DNA from: Moraxella macacae 0408225
GTDB taxonomy: Bacteria > Pseudomonadota > Gammaproteobacteria > Pseudomonadales > Moraxellaceae
Direction: 5' to 3'
Length of the DNA stretch: 64,000 bases
NCBI RefSeq assembly: GCF_000320365.1
Contig: NZ_ANIN01000001.1
Span: 620,001-684,000, forward strand
In this document: positions 37,016 to 46,245 of the stretch, piece by piece
Layout: every line of letters starts with the position of its first letter
Position numbering within the stretch: position 1 is the stretch's first letter
Notes under the pieces: generated by a model
Databases searched by the model: none
Seen by the model: the letters and a program-made list of their open reading frames with translations, nothing else
What the model was told of the DNA's origin: nothing
Translations under genes and position numbers: made by a program

Positions 37016-37882
37016 TTAATTTTGATCGGCAACACCAAACCATTGTTGGTTAATTTTGGCATAAGTACCGTCTTGTTTGATACTGGCCAAACCTTGATTG
37101 AGTTTTTGTACAAGCTCTGTGTTGCCTTTTTTAACTGCAATGCCTAAGCTGCCTGCTGAGGATTTTTTGGTATCCAAATCAAAAACGCGGAAATTATAAT
37201 TGGGGTATTGTTTGACATGATATTGCAAAACACGGTCATTGTTGATAAACGCATCTGCTTTATTGGTTAAAACCTCTTTCATACCCAAAAAGGTTGTTGA
37301 TATGCCTTTTAGGTTTTCAGGTTTGTTAACCAATGTTTTGGCATAATCAAAATCAACCGTGCCTTGTAAGGCAATTAAACGCTGTTCGGCCAAATTGGTT
37401 TGATTAATAGCCATGCCTTTTTTGTCTTTTTTGGTTAAAACCCCTGTATTATAAGTTAAGTAAGGTTCGCTATAATCTATTATCGGTTTGCGTTCTTCAG
37501 AAACAGAAATGCCTGCGATCCATAAATCCACTTGTCCTTTGTCTAATGCTTGTGGAAATTCTGACCAATTTTTTCTGATTAATTGAATGTTCATATTGGC
37601 GTTTTTGGCAATGGCATTGATTAAGTCAACGTCATAGCCGGTTGGTTTGCCGTTTTGATCAAGGTATGTAAAAGGGGGAAAATCTGCGTCTACCGCAACG
37701 GTATAAACTTTACCTGTTTTAGGCGGTGTGTCGGCTGTGGCTGTGCTTGTGCTAGCCGTATTTGTGCTTGTGTCGACTTTTGTGTCGGCTGTGCTTGTTT
37801 TGGTTTTGGCAGGCTCGCTTTGTGTGCAACCTGTTAAAGCACAGATCGATACAAAAGCCAGTGATGAAAAAAGATACTTCAT
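37016..37882 (-). CDS. Amino-acid-type ABC transporter substrate-binding lipoprotein
   Basis: A 288-residue periplasmic binding protein of the SBP_bac_3 family. The lipoprotein signal has the lipobox LTGC (Cys19), then a low-complexity Thr/Ala/Ser/Asp linker (about 20-58), then YTVAVDADFPPFTYLDQNGKPTGYDVDL and GQVDLWIAGISVSEERKPIIDYSEPYL. The ligand is unknown, probably a polar amino acid. No permease or ATPase gene adjoins it, and it lies within the ter cluster, an odd place for a transport protein. Confidence 0.88.
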   Translation of the reverse strand: MKYLFSSLAFVSICALTGCTQSEPAKTKTSTADTKVDTSTNTASTSTATADTPPKTGKVYTVAVDADFPPFTYLDQNGKPTGYDVDLINAIAKNANMNIQLIRKNWSEFPQALDKGQVDLWIAGISVSEERKPIIDYSEPYLTYNTGVLTKKDKKGMAINQTNLAEQRLIALQGTVDFDYAKTLVNKPENLKGISTTFLGMKEVLTNKADAFINNDRVLQYHVKQYPNYNFRVFDLDTKKSSAGSLGIAVKKGNTELVQKLNQGLASIKQDGTYAKINQQWFGVADQN

Positions 37883-38131
37883 AAAAACTGCTCCAAAATT
37901 TAAAAACCAATCATATAATTTGTTTATGAATCATTTACCCAAAGCAATCCTGACCGACAATCAAAAATAAACAGTGAATACAAAAAAGGGCATAAATATC
38001 AATATCACGCCACTTTTTTGTATTTGTTATTTTTTGCTTTTGTTACAAATTTATATTCGTTACAAATTTGTTTTTGTTGCCAAATGCGTAAAGCATTTAA
38101 CATTTAGTAAATAACCTATTTAGTTAAAATT

Positions 38132-38707
38132 TTAAACCGCAACGCCATACGAACTTGCCAAAGCTCCTAAACCACCTGCAAAACCTTGACCTACGGCACG
38201 GAATTTCCACTCATTATTGTGTTTGTAGAGTTCACCAAAAATCATCGCGGTTTCGGTACTGCCATCTTCTGACAAATCATAACGAGCCACTTCGCTATCA
38301 CCATTGCTGTTTACGATACGAATGTAAGCATCGCCCACTTGACCGAAGTTTTGTTTGCGAGCTTGACCGTCATAAATGACTGCACAAAATGCAACTTTGG
38401 TTACATCTGCTGATAGTTTTGTTAAGTCTACTTTGATGGCCTCATCATCGCCGTCGCCCTCACCTGTACGGTTGTCGCCTGTGTGTTCTACCGCACCGTC
38501 GGTTGATTTTAAATTGTTAAAAAAGATAAAATCACTGTCAGTACGCACTTTGCCATCATCTTTTAGCAAAAACGCAATCGCATCAAGATCAAAATCTTGA
38601 CCGTCGGTTGCTCGTGGATTCCAACCCAAGCCAACCGTCATATTGGTTAAAGTTGGTGCTTCTTTTGAAAGATTGACGTTGCCGCCTTTGGTTAAGCTAA
38701 TTGCCAT
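38132..38707 (-). CDS. terD: Tellurium-resistance protein TerD
   Basis: A 191-residue canonical Ter[54 protein letters not shown] (calcium-binding acid residues) and the C-terminal [16 protein letters not shown]-like [13 protein letters not shown]. It is the first gene of the leftward cluster terD-(binding protein)-terA-AIM24-terD2. TerB and TerC, the core partners in plasmid ter operons, are not seen here, so a stress role is likelier than classical tellurite resistance. Confidence 0.92.
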   Translation of the reverse strand: MAISLTKGGNVNLSKEAPTLTNMTVGLGWNPRATDGQDFDLDAIAFLLKDDGKVRTDSDFIFFNNLKSTDGAVEHTGDNRTGEGDGDDEAIKVDLTKLSADVTKVAFCAVIYDGQARKQNFGQVGDAYIRIVNSNGDSEVARYDLSEDGSTETAMIFGELYKHNNEWKFRAVGQGFAGGLGALASSYGVAV

Positions 38708-38975
38708 GATTTTTCCTTTTTTTTGAAAAAAATTAACATATTGCGAATGATAACTACAAAAATATTAAGATAAAAAATGCTAATACAAAACAATATTAAT
38801 AAAAAATATTAAAAATACCTGTTAACAGAACTTATTAAATTTGTAGTCAAAGACTGCTTTGTTTTTTGTACAAAAGCTTTATCTAAGGTAAAACAAAATC
38901 CAAATTTTGGCAAGGGTTTTGGTGATTTTTTCGCCAAAATTATGTTGTAAAAATGTATCTTTAATCTTGCCAAAT

Positions 38976-39902
38976 TCAATCAAATTGTCTGGGTAAAAAT
39001 TGTACCGTGGGATCTTTGGCTTTTTTTAGAGCCAGTTTTTGGTTTTTGCCAAGCAACAGTTTGATTTGCCATAATTTTTCGTGATATAAAGTTGTGCTGG
39101 ATTGGCGGTACATACGGTTAATGATGCGTTTGCTGGCAAGCACGGCATCAGGGGAGCGCTGGGCAATTTCTGCCACCAAATGTTCAGCGGACTCCATGGG
39201 GGTTTCGGTGATTGTGGAGACAAAGTTGTATTGTAGGGCAGTTTTGGCATCAAAAGTGCGTGCACTGATAGCAAGGGTTTTGAGCACATCAGGGGCAAGG
39301 CCAATTGCTGATTGCGTTAAGCCCATGTCAGGCACAAGCCCCCATTTGCTCTCCATAATAGCAAATTGGCAATTGGGAGTGGCAAATCTGATGTCGCACG
39401 CCAAGACCAGTTGTAGCCCTGCACCGATACAATGTCCATGCAACACAGCAATGACAGGCACGCTAAGCTCTCGCCATACCAAACAGACTTGTTGGTAAGT
39501 GCTTAACGTGGGTTTGACAAGTTGCCAAGCCACTTTGCTTAGGTTTTTGGGGTGATTTAAATCAGCCAAATCTATTCCAGAACAAAAACTTTCGCCCTCT
39601 CCTTTTAAAATCACCGCTCGCACCTCACGCCAAGTTTGGATTTGTTTGGCAAGCCAAATCAATTGATCCATCATCGCAAAACTTAAGGCATTGTGTTTTT
39701 CTGCGCGTTGTAATTGCACAATGATACTGTTATGTTTGCCAAGTTTGATGCCAATATTGGGGGAAAGTTTTTGGTTGGCGTTGATGATGCGTTCGGTTAA
39801 TGGTTTTAACGTTTGATTGCTATTAATACAATCTTTTGGAATAAAACATTTTTTGCCAAAGCGTTGGCAAATTTGGGGGATTGGCAAGGCAAATTTTATC
39901 AT
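38976..39902 (-). CDS. Enoyl-CoA hydratase/isomerase (crotonase) family protein
   Basis: About 308 residues. The crotonase core is IIVQLQRAEKHNALSFAMMDQL, then the oxyanion-hole segments FCSGIDLADL and VIAVLHGHCIGAGLQLVLACDIRFA, and a KWGLVPDMGLTQS segment. The acidic residue positions fit a hydratase/isomerase but the substrate is not predictable. I start at ATG 39902 (MIKFALP); an upstream in-frame start adds 19 hydrophobic, Cys/Trp-rich residues unlike the family. It carries about 65 extra N-terminal residues compared with a minimal crotonase. Confidence 0.82.
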   Translation of the reverse strand: MIKFALPIPQICQRFGKKCFIPKDCINSNQTLKPLTERIINANQKLSPNIGIKLGKHNSIIVQLQRAEKHNALSFAMMDQLIWLAKQIQTWREVRAVILKGEGESFCSGIDLADLNHPKNLSKVAWQLVKPTLSTYQQVCLVWRELSVPVIAVLHGHCIGAGLQLVLACDIRFATPNCQFAIMESKWGLVPDMGLTQSAIGLAPDVLKTLAISARTFDAKTALQYNFVSTITETPMESAEHLVAEIAQRSPDAVLASKRIINRMYRQSSTTLYHEKLWQIKLLLGKNQKLALKKAKDPTVQFLPRQFD

Positions 39903-39966
39903 ACAGCACCATTTGGTAAATGAATAAATCTGGCGTAACAAAAACCAACAAAACCACAAAAAATAA

Positions 39967-40500
39967 CTATTTAACCCTTACGCGGTATTTTACCGTGGCA
40001 ACTTCATTTAAGCCAAGACCTAAAATATCCCATTGCACCGCTTTATAATACTTTATTGGCAAGTTTTGTAAAACGCCATTTGTGTTGGTTTTTAAGGGCA
40101 TGTTTTGGAATTTTACGCCATCGGTGCTGCCTTTAGCACGCACAGGAGATAGATCTTCAAGGCTTAACAATTCGGTATTGGCGGGAATGTCAAAGGTTAC
40201 GGTTACATTGCGGATGCGTTCTGAACTTTTGTTGATAATATAGCCGTGGTATTCAATCACATTGCCTGATGTTAGCTTGGTTTGGGTGGTGATTGGGCTT
40301 AGCACTTGCTGTCCTTGACTGTCGGTTGACAAAACCGATGCCAAAATGCGCGTTTCTGGTTGTGTGGTTTTAGAAAGATTGATATCTGTGGTTGCCATAC
40401 CTGATACGGGCATGACCGCCATCGCTTGGGTGCTAATGCCTAACGCCATCATGCCTGATGTCAATAGGCTAAACAAGGCGGTTTTGGTTAATTTTTCCAT
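39967..40500 (-). CDS. Secreted protein with a DUF11-like domain, function unknown
   Basis: A 177-residue protein. A Sec signal peptide covers about residues 1-28, with likely cleavage after AMA (TQAMA|VMPV). The mature part contains TKLTSGNVIEYHGYIINKSSERIRNVTVTFDIPANTELLS, the pattern of DUF11/isopeptide-type beta-sandwich repeats of exported proteins, and ends in a strand ATVKYRVRVK. A periplasmic or surface role is likely. It is divergent from argA. Confidence 0.7.
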   Translation of the reverse strand: MEKLTKTALFSLLTSGMMALGISTQAMAVMPVSGMATTDINLSKTTQPETRILASVLSTDSQGQQVLSPITTQTKLTSGNVIEYHGYIINKSSERIRNVTVTFDIPANTELLSLEDLSPVRAKGSTDGVKFQNMPLKTNTNGVLQNLPIKYYKAVQWDILGLGLNEVATVKYRVRVK

Positions 40501-40726
40501 AAAAACTCCGTTAAACTAAAAACTAAAAACTAAACATCAACTAAACAATAATTAAAAACATCATAGCATACCAAAAAATAACCCTAAATACATCTATAAC
40601 TTGCCACTTGTGGTTGTTTGTAACAAATAAAAACAGCTCAATGCAATTTTGTAATAATTTTACTTGTGTTTTTGTGAAAATTTGGTAATTTATGCTTTGT
40701 TTAAATTTTATTTTTTGTCAAAAATC

Positions 40727-42145
40727 ATGTTAAATCAATTAAACCCAACAAATTCAATAAACGCAACAAACAATGCCAATTCTGCCAATGGTTTTAACCA
40801 AAACGGTTTTAACCAATATGTGCAATGGTTTCGCCATGTTGCCCCTTATATTAATATGCATCGTGCAAAAACCTTTGTGATAATGTTTGACGGTGATGCG
40901 GTGTTGCACCCAAATTTTGTGCATTTGATTCATGATTTTGCGTTATTGCAAAGTTTAGGCATTCGTTTGGTATTGGTGCATGGTGCAAGACCACAGATAG
41001 ATGATAATTTAGCATTGCTTAACATTTGTTCAAGTGAAACACCATTATACCACGGTGTGCGAGTTACGCCAAAAAACGCGTTGCCTGCGGTGATTAACGC
41101 AATTGGAGCGATTCGCCTACAAATAGAATCCCAGTTGTCTATGGGGCTTGCCAATTCTCCTATGCATGGGGCAAAAATAGACGTTGTGTCTGGTAATTTT
41201 GTAACTGCTCGTCCGTATGGGGTGCGAGATGGTGTGGATTATCAGTTTACAGGCGAGGTTAGACGCGTTGATCGCGATGCCATTGTGCATAATTTGACAA
41301 ATGGGCATATCGTACTGTTGAGTGCGGTAGGGTATTCAGCAACAGGTGAGATGTTTAATTTGTTGGCCGAAGATGTGGCGGTGCAGGCAGCGATTGCACT
41401 ACAGGCGGATAAATTGATTTTTTTGCAAGAAGCGCTGGGTATTTATCAGCTTAACGACTCACAAAACCAAGCACACAGCTTGGTGCGAGAAATTAACCAA
41501 TCTCAAATTGAACCGCTTATGGAAAATGTAAATGGTGATTCAAAGAGATTGTTAAGATTTTCTAATCAAGCCTGTCAACAAGGTGTAAAACGTGTGCATG
41601 TGTTGTCATATGCAAGTAATGGTGCGTTGCTTGCTGAATTGTTTAGTCGCGATGGTTCGGGCACGCTGATTAGCCAAGGAGCGTATGATCATATCCGATC
41701 GGCGCGGATTAGTGATATTGTTGGACTACAAAAACTGCTTGCACCTTTAGAGCAACAAGGGATTTTGGTAGAGCGATCGCAACAAAGACTTGAAAGTGAA
41801 CTGGGTTATTTTTCCATTATAGAGCGTGATGGCATGGTGATCGGCTGTGGTGCGTTGTATCCGCTTGTGGCAGATGATGGATCGCAACATCAAGCCGAAA
41901 TTGCTTGTGTTGCCATTCATTCTGATTATCGTCAAGGCAGTCGCGGTGCAGATTTGATTGCTTTTTTGGAGCAACAAGCGATCGCACAAAATCAAGATGA
42001 AATTTTTGTATTAACCACGCGGACAGCACATTGGTTTATGGAGCTGGGTTTTGGTGAGGTTGAAGCAGAACGCTTGCCACAGTCGCGTTTTGCCAGTTAT
42101 GATGTGAAACGAAAATCCAAGGTTTTGTTTAAAAAATTGGTATGA
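40727..42145 (+). CDS. argA: Amino-acid N-acetyltransferase (N-acetylglutamate synthase)
   Basis: First step of arginine synthesis. An N-terminal amino-acid-kinase-like domain (MFDGDAVLHPNFVHLIHDFALLQSLGIRLVLVHGARPQID) is joined to a C-terminal GNAT domain (about 330-472, with DYRQGSRGADLIAFLEQQA as acetyl-CoA loop). I start at ATG 40727; an earlier in-frame start adds Phe/Cys-rich residues. The N-terminus is unusually Asn-rich and holds a 15 bp tandem duplication (NGFNQ twice, 40787-40816). It is 3 bp from yraN. Confidence 0.92.
   Translation: MLNQLNPTNSINATNNANSANGFNQNGFNQYVQWFRHVAPYINMHRAKTFVIMFDGDAVLHPNFVHLIHDFALLQSLGIRLVLVHGARPQIDDNLALLNICSSETPLYHGVRVTPKNALPAVINAIGAIRLQIESQLSMGLANSPMHGAKIDVVSGNFVTARPYGVRDGVDYQFTGEVRRVDRDAIVHNLTNGHIVLLSAVGYSATGEMFNLLAEDVAVQAAIALQADKLIFLQEALGIYQLNDSQNQAHSLVREINQSQIEPLMENVNGDSKRLLRFSNQACQQGVKRVHVLSYASNGALLAELFSRDGSGTLISQGAYDHIRSARISDIVGLQKLLAPLEQQGILVERSQQRLESELGYFSIIERDGMVIGCGALYPLVADDGSQHQAEIACVAIHSDYRQGSRGADLIAFLEQQAIAQNQDEIFVLTTRTAHWFMELGFGEVEAERLPQSRFASYDVKRKSKVLFKKLV
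40787..40816. repeat. 15 bp tandem duplication inside argA
   Basis: AATGGTTTTAACCAA and AACGGTTTTAACCAA follow each other at 40787-40801 and 40802-40816, one base apart in sequence, encoding NGFNQ twice in frame. Confidence 0.92.
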
Positions 42146-42148
42146 TAG

Positions 42149-42556
42149 ATGAAATTAACCGCCAAAAAACAACGCCAAGGCGAACAATTTGAACAGCTTG
42201 CCAATTGGTATTTGCAGGCACAAGGCTTGACATTTGTTGGTAAAAATTGGCAATTTGCCCCATTTGGTGAGCTTGATTTGGTGATGCTTGACAAGCAAAC
42301 CACGCCGATAACCCTTGTCATTGTGGAAGTTCGCCAACGCAAACACAGCACTTTTGGCAATGCACACGATAGCATTACCCCAAACAAACAACGCAAAATT
42401 ATTTGTGCAACCCAAGCCTTGCTACAGCAATATCCTGATTTTAATAATTGTGATGTTCGTTTTGATGTTGTCAGTTTTGATGTGGCATTGTCGCAGGTGG
42501 ATTGGCAACAACCTCCGATACCAGTATGGCTAAAATCAGCGTTTATTATTAATTAA
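42149..42556 (+). CDS. YraN-family (UPF0102) putative endonuclease
   Basis: A 135-residue protein of the Holliday-junction-resolvase-like PD-(D/E)XK fold. The family motifs QGEQFEQLANWYLQAQGL, FGELDLVMLD and IVEVRQRKHSTFG (catalytic E-D-EVR pattern) are clear. The biochemical role of YraN proteins is not settled. It follows argA by 3 bp and is probably cotranscribed. Confidence 0.9.
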   Translation: MKLTAKKQRQGEQFEQLANWYLQAQGLTFVGKNWQFAPFGELDLVMLDKQTTPITLVIVEVRQRKHSTFGNAHDSITPNKQRKIICATQALLQQYPDFNNCDVRFDVVSFDVALSQVDWQQPPIPVWLKSAFIIN

Positions 42557-42634
42557 TAATTTAAAAAAAGAAAGCCCACTGCAGGAGGTTAACAATAGGC
42601 TTTTGAGGTAAAAATAAAACGATTGTTGTTATTG

Positions 42635-42676
42635 TTATTTGTGTTGTTATTTGTGTTGTTATTTGTGTTATTATTG
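42635..42676. repeat. 12 bp tandem repeat, about 3.5 copies
   Basis: Unit TTATTTGTGTTG at 42635-42646, 42647-42658 and, ending in A, 42659-42670, with a further TTATTG. Confidence 0.92.
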
Positions 42677-42712
42677 TTATACTGGCTAGATAGGGCGACT
42701 TTTTAGCATTTC

Positions 42713-42738
42713 AAGCCAATTGTTGATTTGGCTTTTTT
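42713..42738 (+). terminator. Rho-independent terminator after argA-yraN
   Basis: AAGCCAA (42713-42719) pairs with TTGGCTT (42728-42734) around an 8-nt loop, followed by a T-run. Confidence 0.75.
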
Positions 42739-42937
42739 AAATATTAAATTGATTTTTTTAAATGTTAAGTTTTTGCCAATAAGTTGCATTTTAAATATTC
42801 AAACAAGTGATTTTGTCTTACAATGGCAACTGTCTTATAATGATAATGTTAAACCGTTTATTGATCTGTTTTTTATTAATTGTAACTGTTAGTTGTTACT
42901 TATTCGTTGTTAAATGCCAATTATTTTGGAAAACCGC

Positions 42938-43606
42938 ATGACCGACCAATCACCAAATTCTTACATACCCACGCCCACATCGCAAAGTATTTTTAACCTG
43001 CCAAATAACTTGACAATTGCACGCATTGTGATGATACCGCTGTTTGTGGCAATTGCGTATTGGCCGCCTGCCATGGGTATCAATCAGCCTGCGATCAGTG
43101 ATAATGCGATCGCCAATATTGGTATGTATCATTTTAGCGACAGTTTGTTGCGTCATTTTTTGCTTACTTTTGTGTTTGTGTTGGCTGCAATTACTGATTG
43201 GTTAGATGGTTATTTTGCCAGAAAAATGAACATTAGTTCAGCATTTGGGCGGTTTCTTGATCCTGTGGCTGATAAATTAATGGTGGCGGCTGCCTTGATT
43301 GTGTTGGTGCAATGGCATCCTGATATTATTATGGCAATTTCAGCAATTGTGATCATTTCGCGAGAAATTGCTGTATCGGCGTTGCGAGAATGGATGGCGG
43401 AGCTTGGCAACCGTACCAGTGTGGCGGTGTCATATGTTGGTAAACTAAAAACCACGTTTCAGATGGTTGCGATCACCGTGTTGTTGTTAAATTGGCAGTC
43501 GCTTGAAAAGGTAGGCTATATTTTGATGATAATTTCGGTGATTTTAACCCTTTGGTCGATGATGATTTATCTAAAAGTGGCGTGGCCGTATTTAAAGCAG
43601 GCTTGA
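42938..43606 (+). CDS. pgsA: CDP-diacylglycerol-glycerol-3-phosphate 3-phosphatidyltransferase
   Basis: Makes phosphatidylglycerophosphate in the inner membrane. The CDP-alcohol phosphotransferase motif D-G-x2-A-R-x8-G-x3-D-x3-D is seen as DWLDGYFARKMN...FGRFLDPVADK, with several membrane helices. ATG 42938 lies 7 nt after a GGA; an in-frame ATG at 42914 is possible. The 222 residues include an extra 25-30 residue loop (GINQPAISDNAIANIGMY) between the first two helices compared with E. coli. The 3' end overlaps the convergent methyltransferase gene by 15 bp. Confidence 0.93.
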   Translation: MTDQSPNSYIPTPTSQSIFNLPNNLTIARIVMIPLFVAIAYWPPAMGINQPAISDNAIANIGMYHFSDSLLRHFLLTFVFVLAAITDWLDGYFARKMNISSAFGRFLDPVADKLMVAAALIVLVQWHPDIIMAISAIVIISREIAVSALREWMAELGNRTSVAVSYVGKLKTTFQMVAITVLLLNWQSLEKVGYILMIISVILTLWSMMIYLKVAWPYLKQA

Positions 43607-44326
43607 TCTTTCAATGTCAATGAAACGCGTTTTGGCAAGCTCAAACCACTGCGTTTCGCGCTCGCAGCCGATAAATTGGCGGTTTAATAACAAACTTGCC
43701 ACGCCCGTTGAACCTGTTCCCATAAATGGGTCAAAAATTAGCTCGTTTTCATTGCTGTGAATGGCAATAATTTGCTTCATTAATGCCAGCGGCTTTTGCG
43801 TTGGGTGTTTGGTGCGTTCTTTTCCTAATAAAGTCGGCGTTTGAAAAAATCCGCGTTGATAGGGTTTATTGTCAGGTTTATTAAATATCCATTTGCTGTT
43901 TTTGGATTTTACCGCCCAGAGTATAAATTCCATATCTTGCACATAACGGCGATGGATATTTCTAGGCATAGGATTTGTTTTTTGCCAAACCATAATGTCT
44001 TTAATAACGCCGCCCAATTGTTCTATTTTTGCGCTAATTTGGCTAATAAATTTATACGAACAAAAAATAACCATTGAACCATTTTTATCCAATAATGGAT
44101 ACGCCAAATCAAGCCATAAACTTGGATTAAAATTTTTATCCCATTCACCAAAATCCACCCCAGTGCGTGGATTATTCATGGTGTGAAAATTATTGTTTTG
44201 TGAAATGTTATAAGGCGGGTCGGTAATAATATGATTGACAAGTTGATTTTTATTTAATAAAGTTTGCATAATAATTTGGCAATCGTTATTAAAAATTTGA
44301 TGGTTGTTTGGGTTGTGAAATAACAT
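43592..44326 (-). CDS. Adenine-specific DNA methyltransferase (orphan, beta-class type)
   Basis: A 244-residue N6-adenine (or N4-cytosine) methyltransferase. The catalytic motif DPPY is at residues 36-39, followed by the SAM-binding motif DPFMGTGSTG near the C-terminus; this order is the beta class. GEWDK, WQKTNPMPRN and KHPTQKPLALM recall DpnA-type GATC methylases, but the target cannot be inferred. I chose ATG 44326 (MLFHNPNN); an in-frame start at 44401 adds 25 Asn/Thr-rich residues. No restriction endonuclease gene adjoins it, so it may be regulatory or a protective remnant. Confidence 0.88.
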   Translation of the reverse strand: MLFHNPNNHQIFNNDCQIIMQTLLNKNQLVNHIITDPPYNISQNNNFHTMNNPRTGVDFGEWDKNFNPSLWLDLAYPLLDKNGSMVIFCSYKFISQISAKIEQLGGVIKDIMVWQKTNPMPRNIHRRYVQDMEFILWAVKSKNSKWIFNKPDNKPYQRGFFQTPTLLGKERTKHPTQKPLALMKQIIAIHSNENELIFDPFMGTGSTGVASLLLNRQFIGCERETQWFELAKTRFIDIERSSLL

Positions 44327-44509
44327 AGTGTTTGGTGTGGTTAATTGATTGTGGTTAATTTGGTTGTAAATTGTAGTCGTAAAGAAAATAAGCCAATCCA
44401 TAAAGATTTTATCATTAAAGCCTGGTCAATGGTAGATGTGTGCTGAAAAATTGTAACAGACTGCCTATTTTGTTTGTTTTATTATTAATAAAAAATTAAG
44501 AAGCCTATC

Positions 44510-45283
44510 ATGCTATCTATCCAATCACTCTGCATCATCCGCCAAGACAAAACTTTGCTAGATGACATCACGCTTAGCCTACAAAAAGGCAAAATCTATG
44601 CTCTAATCGGGCATAACGGCTCGGGCAAATCCACTTTGATTAAGGCGTTATCAGGCGAGATGACACCAACGCACGGACAGATTGTGTTGAGTGATTTTAA
44701 TGATAAAGCCATTGCGGATTTACCGCCAAAAACCCTTGCCAAACACATTGCCTATTTGGCACAAAAACTGCCCGATGCCAATAATTTTACCGTGGCCGAG
44801 CTTGTCATGCTTGGGCGTTATCCGTATCAAAAATGGCTGCAAAAACCCACCGCCCAAGATTACGCCATTGTAGCTGAGGCGATGGCGGTTACAAAAATTA
44901 CCAAATTTGCCGAGCGGTCGGTGGCAACTTTATCAGGCGGTGAGCGTGCCAGAGCGTGGCTTGCCATGTGCATTGCCCAAGACACGCCGTATTTGCTGCT
45001 TGATGAACCGCTTGCCCCGCTTGACATTGTGTATCAAGTGGAAATATTACGCTTAATCCAAAATTTGGCAAGCCAACAGGGCAAAGCGATTGTGATTATC
45101 ATTCATGATATCAACCTTGCTGCCCAGTTTTGCGATGAATTTATTGCCCTAAAAAATGGCAAACTGTGTCATGTCGGCGATGTTGCCAGTACCATGAATC
45201 AAGCGGTGCTTGAGCGGATTTTTGGCATTCAATTGCATCTCATAAACCACCCTGTTAGTGGCAAACAAGTGGCGGTGGTATGA
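44510..45283 (+). CDS. Iron-siderophore ABC transporter ATPase (FhuC type)
   Basis: Energises uptake of ferric siderophore across the inner membrane. Walker A GHNGSGKST is at residues 34-42, the signature LSGGERARAWLAMCIAQD follows, then Walker B YLLLDEPLAPLD and the switch histidine in IIIHDINLAAQF. The 257 residues are typical of FhuC/FecE. The stop overlaps the binding-protein ATG (ATGATAAA), so the three transport genes are coupled. No clear Fur box was found in the upstream region. Confidence 0.93.
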   Translation: MLSIQSLCIIRQDKTLLDDITLSLQKGKIYALIGHNGSGKSTLIKALSGEMTPTHGQIVLSDFNDKAIADLPPKTLAKHIAYLAQKLPDANNFTVAELVMLGRYPYQKWLQKPTAQDYAIVAEAMAVTKITKFAERSVATLSGGERARAWLAMCIAQDTPYLLLDEPLAPLDIVYQVEILRLIQNLASQQGKAIVIIIHDINLAAQFCDEFIALKNGKLCHVGDVASTMNQAVLERIFGIQLHLINHPVSGKQVAVV

Positions 45284-46245
45284 TAAATTCCATGACAATC
45301 AAATGCGGTTTATTATTGGCGGTTTTGTGCACGCTAAACGCTTGTGAGCAGTCCCAACTCAATCAAACCAATCAAACGTCCAATCAAACAAACAGCCAAA
45401 TAAACAGCGAAACCAACAACCAAGCCATCAAAGTCATCACCCCAGATTGGGCGATTGCTTCTACTTTGACCGCCATGGGCTATCCGCCCGTTGCCACAGG
45501 CGATGTCAAAATTTACCCCACTTGGGTGTTTGAGCCAAAATTGCCCGTCCAAACCATTGATTTAGGAGCAAGATACGCACCAAATCCTGAACGCTTGGCA
45601 CAATTACACCCAGATATCATCATTGACAGCGATTTTTACGCCCATTTACGCCCACTGTATGGCGACATTCCGCACGAAGCGATAAGTTTTATTCCGCAAA
45701 GCGAAGTTGCCAGTTGGCAAGATTATGTCAAGCCAACTCAAAAATTGGGTGAAATTATCCAAAAGCCTGACGCCGCGGAGCAATTTTTAGCCAAATCCAA
45801 ACAGCGGTTAAATGAACTTGGCAAAAATTTTCATCAAAAAAATCCTGATATCCAAAAACTTGCCGTCGTCCAATTTGCCGATGCCAATAATTTGCGTATG
45901 TATGTCAGTAACAGTTTGTTTCAGCCTGTGTTTGATGAAATGGATTTGCAATTTATCACCCTTGAAAATGAGCTTGGGGCTGGCAATCAATGGGGCTTTT
46001 TGTCCATCACTTTGGGCGATTTAACCAAACTGGATAATGACGTGTGCTTGGTGGTGGTTGAGCCTTTTGATCCCATGTTGCATCAAGAATTGACGCATAA
46101 TCTGCTGTGGCAACGCTTGGGCTATGCAAACAATCGCTGTATGGCGGTGGTAAAACCGCTGTGGATATATGGCGGCGTGGCGTCTATGCTCACTTTTGCC
46201 AATTGGCTCAATGAAGCCGAATTTAAAGGGAGCAAATTGTCATGA
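45280..46245 (+). CDS. Iron-siderophore periplasmic binding lipoprotein (FhuD type)
   Basis: A 321-residue cluster-type periplasmic binding protein. The signal peptide ends in the lipobox LNAC (Cys22, or Cys18 if Met5 is the start), so it is a lipoprotein, with a Gln/Asn/Thr-rich linker (about 23-48). The binding domain starts KVITPDWAIASTLTAMGYPP and contains LHPDIIIDSDFY. Overlaps both neighbours by 4 bp. Ligand likely a hydroxamate-type siderophore from the context. Confidence 0.88.
   Translation: MINSMTIKCGLLLAVLCTLNACEQSQLNQTNQTSNQTNSQINSETNNQAIKVITPDWAIASTLTAMGYPPVATGDVKIYPTWVFEPKLPVQTIDLGARYAPNPERLAQLHPDIIIDSDFYAHLRPLYGDIPHEAISFIPQSEVASWQDYVKPTQKLGEIIQKPDAAEQFLAKSKQRLNELGKNFHQKNPDIQKLAVVQFADANNLRMYVSNSLFQPVFDEMDLQFITLENELGAGNQWGFLSITLGDLTKLDNDVCLVVVEPFDPMLHQELTHNLLWQRLGYANNRCMAVVKPLWIYGGVASMLTFANWLNEAEFKGSKLS

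Larger units (their letters stand above)
42557..42937. other. yraN-pgsA intergenic region with repeats and terminator
   Basis: A 381 bp AT-rich gap. It holds a 12 bp tandem repeat (TTATTTGTGTTG, three copies, 42635-42670, with a further partial unit) and a terminator at 42713-42738. The rest, before the pgsA start, presumably carries the pgsA promoter; no RNA gene was recognised. Confidence 0.6.

Noticed and set aside
42572-42610. Hairpin AAAGCC/GGCTTT with a long loop as a terminator or riboswitch
   Set aside because: The stem has only six pairs with a loop of about 20 nt and no T-run; the terminator at 42713 is better.
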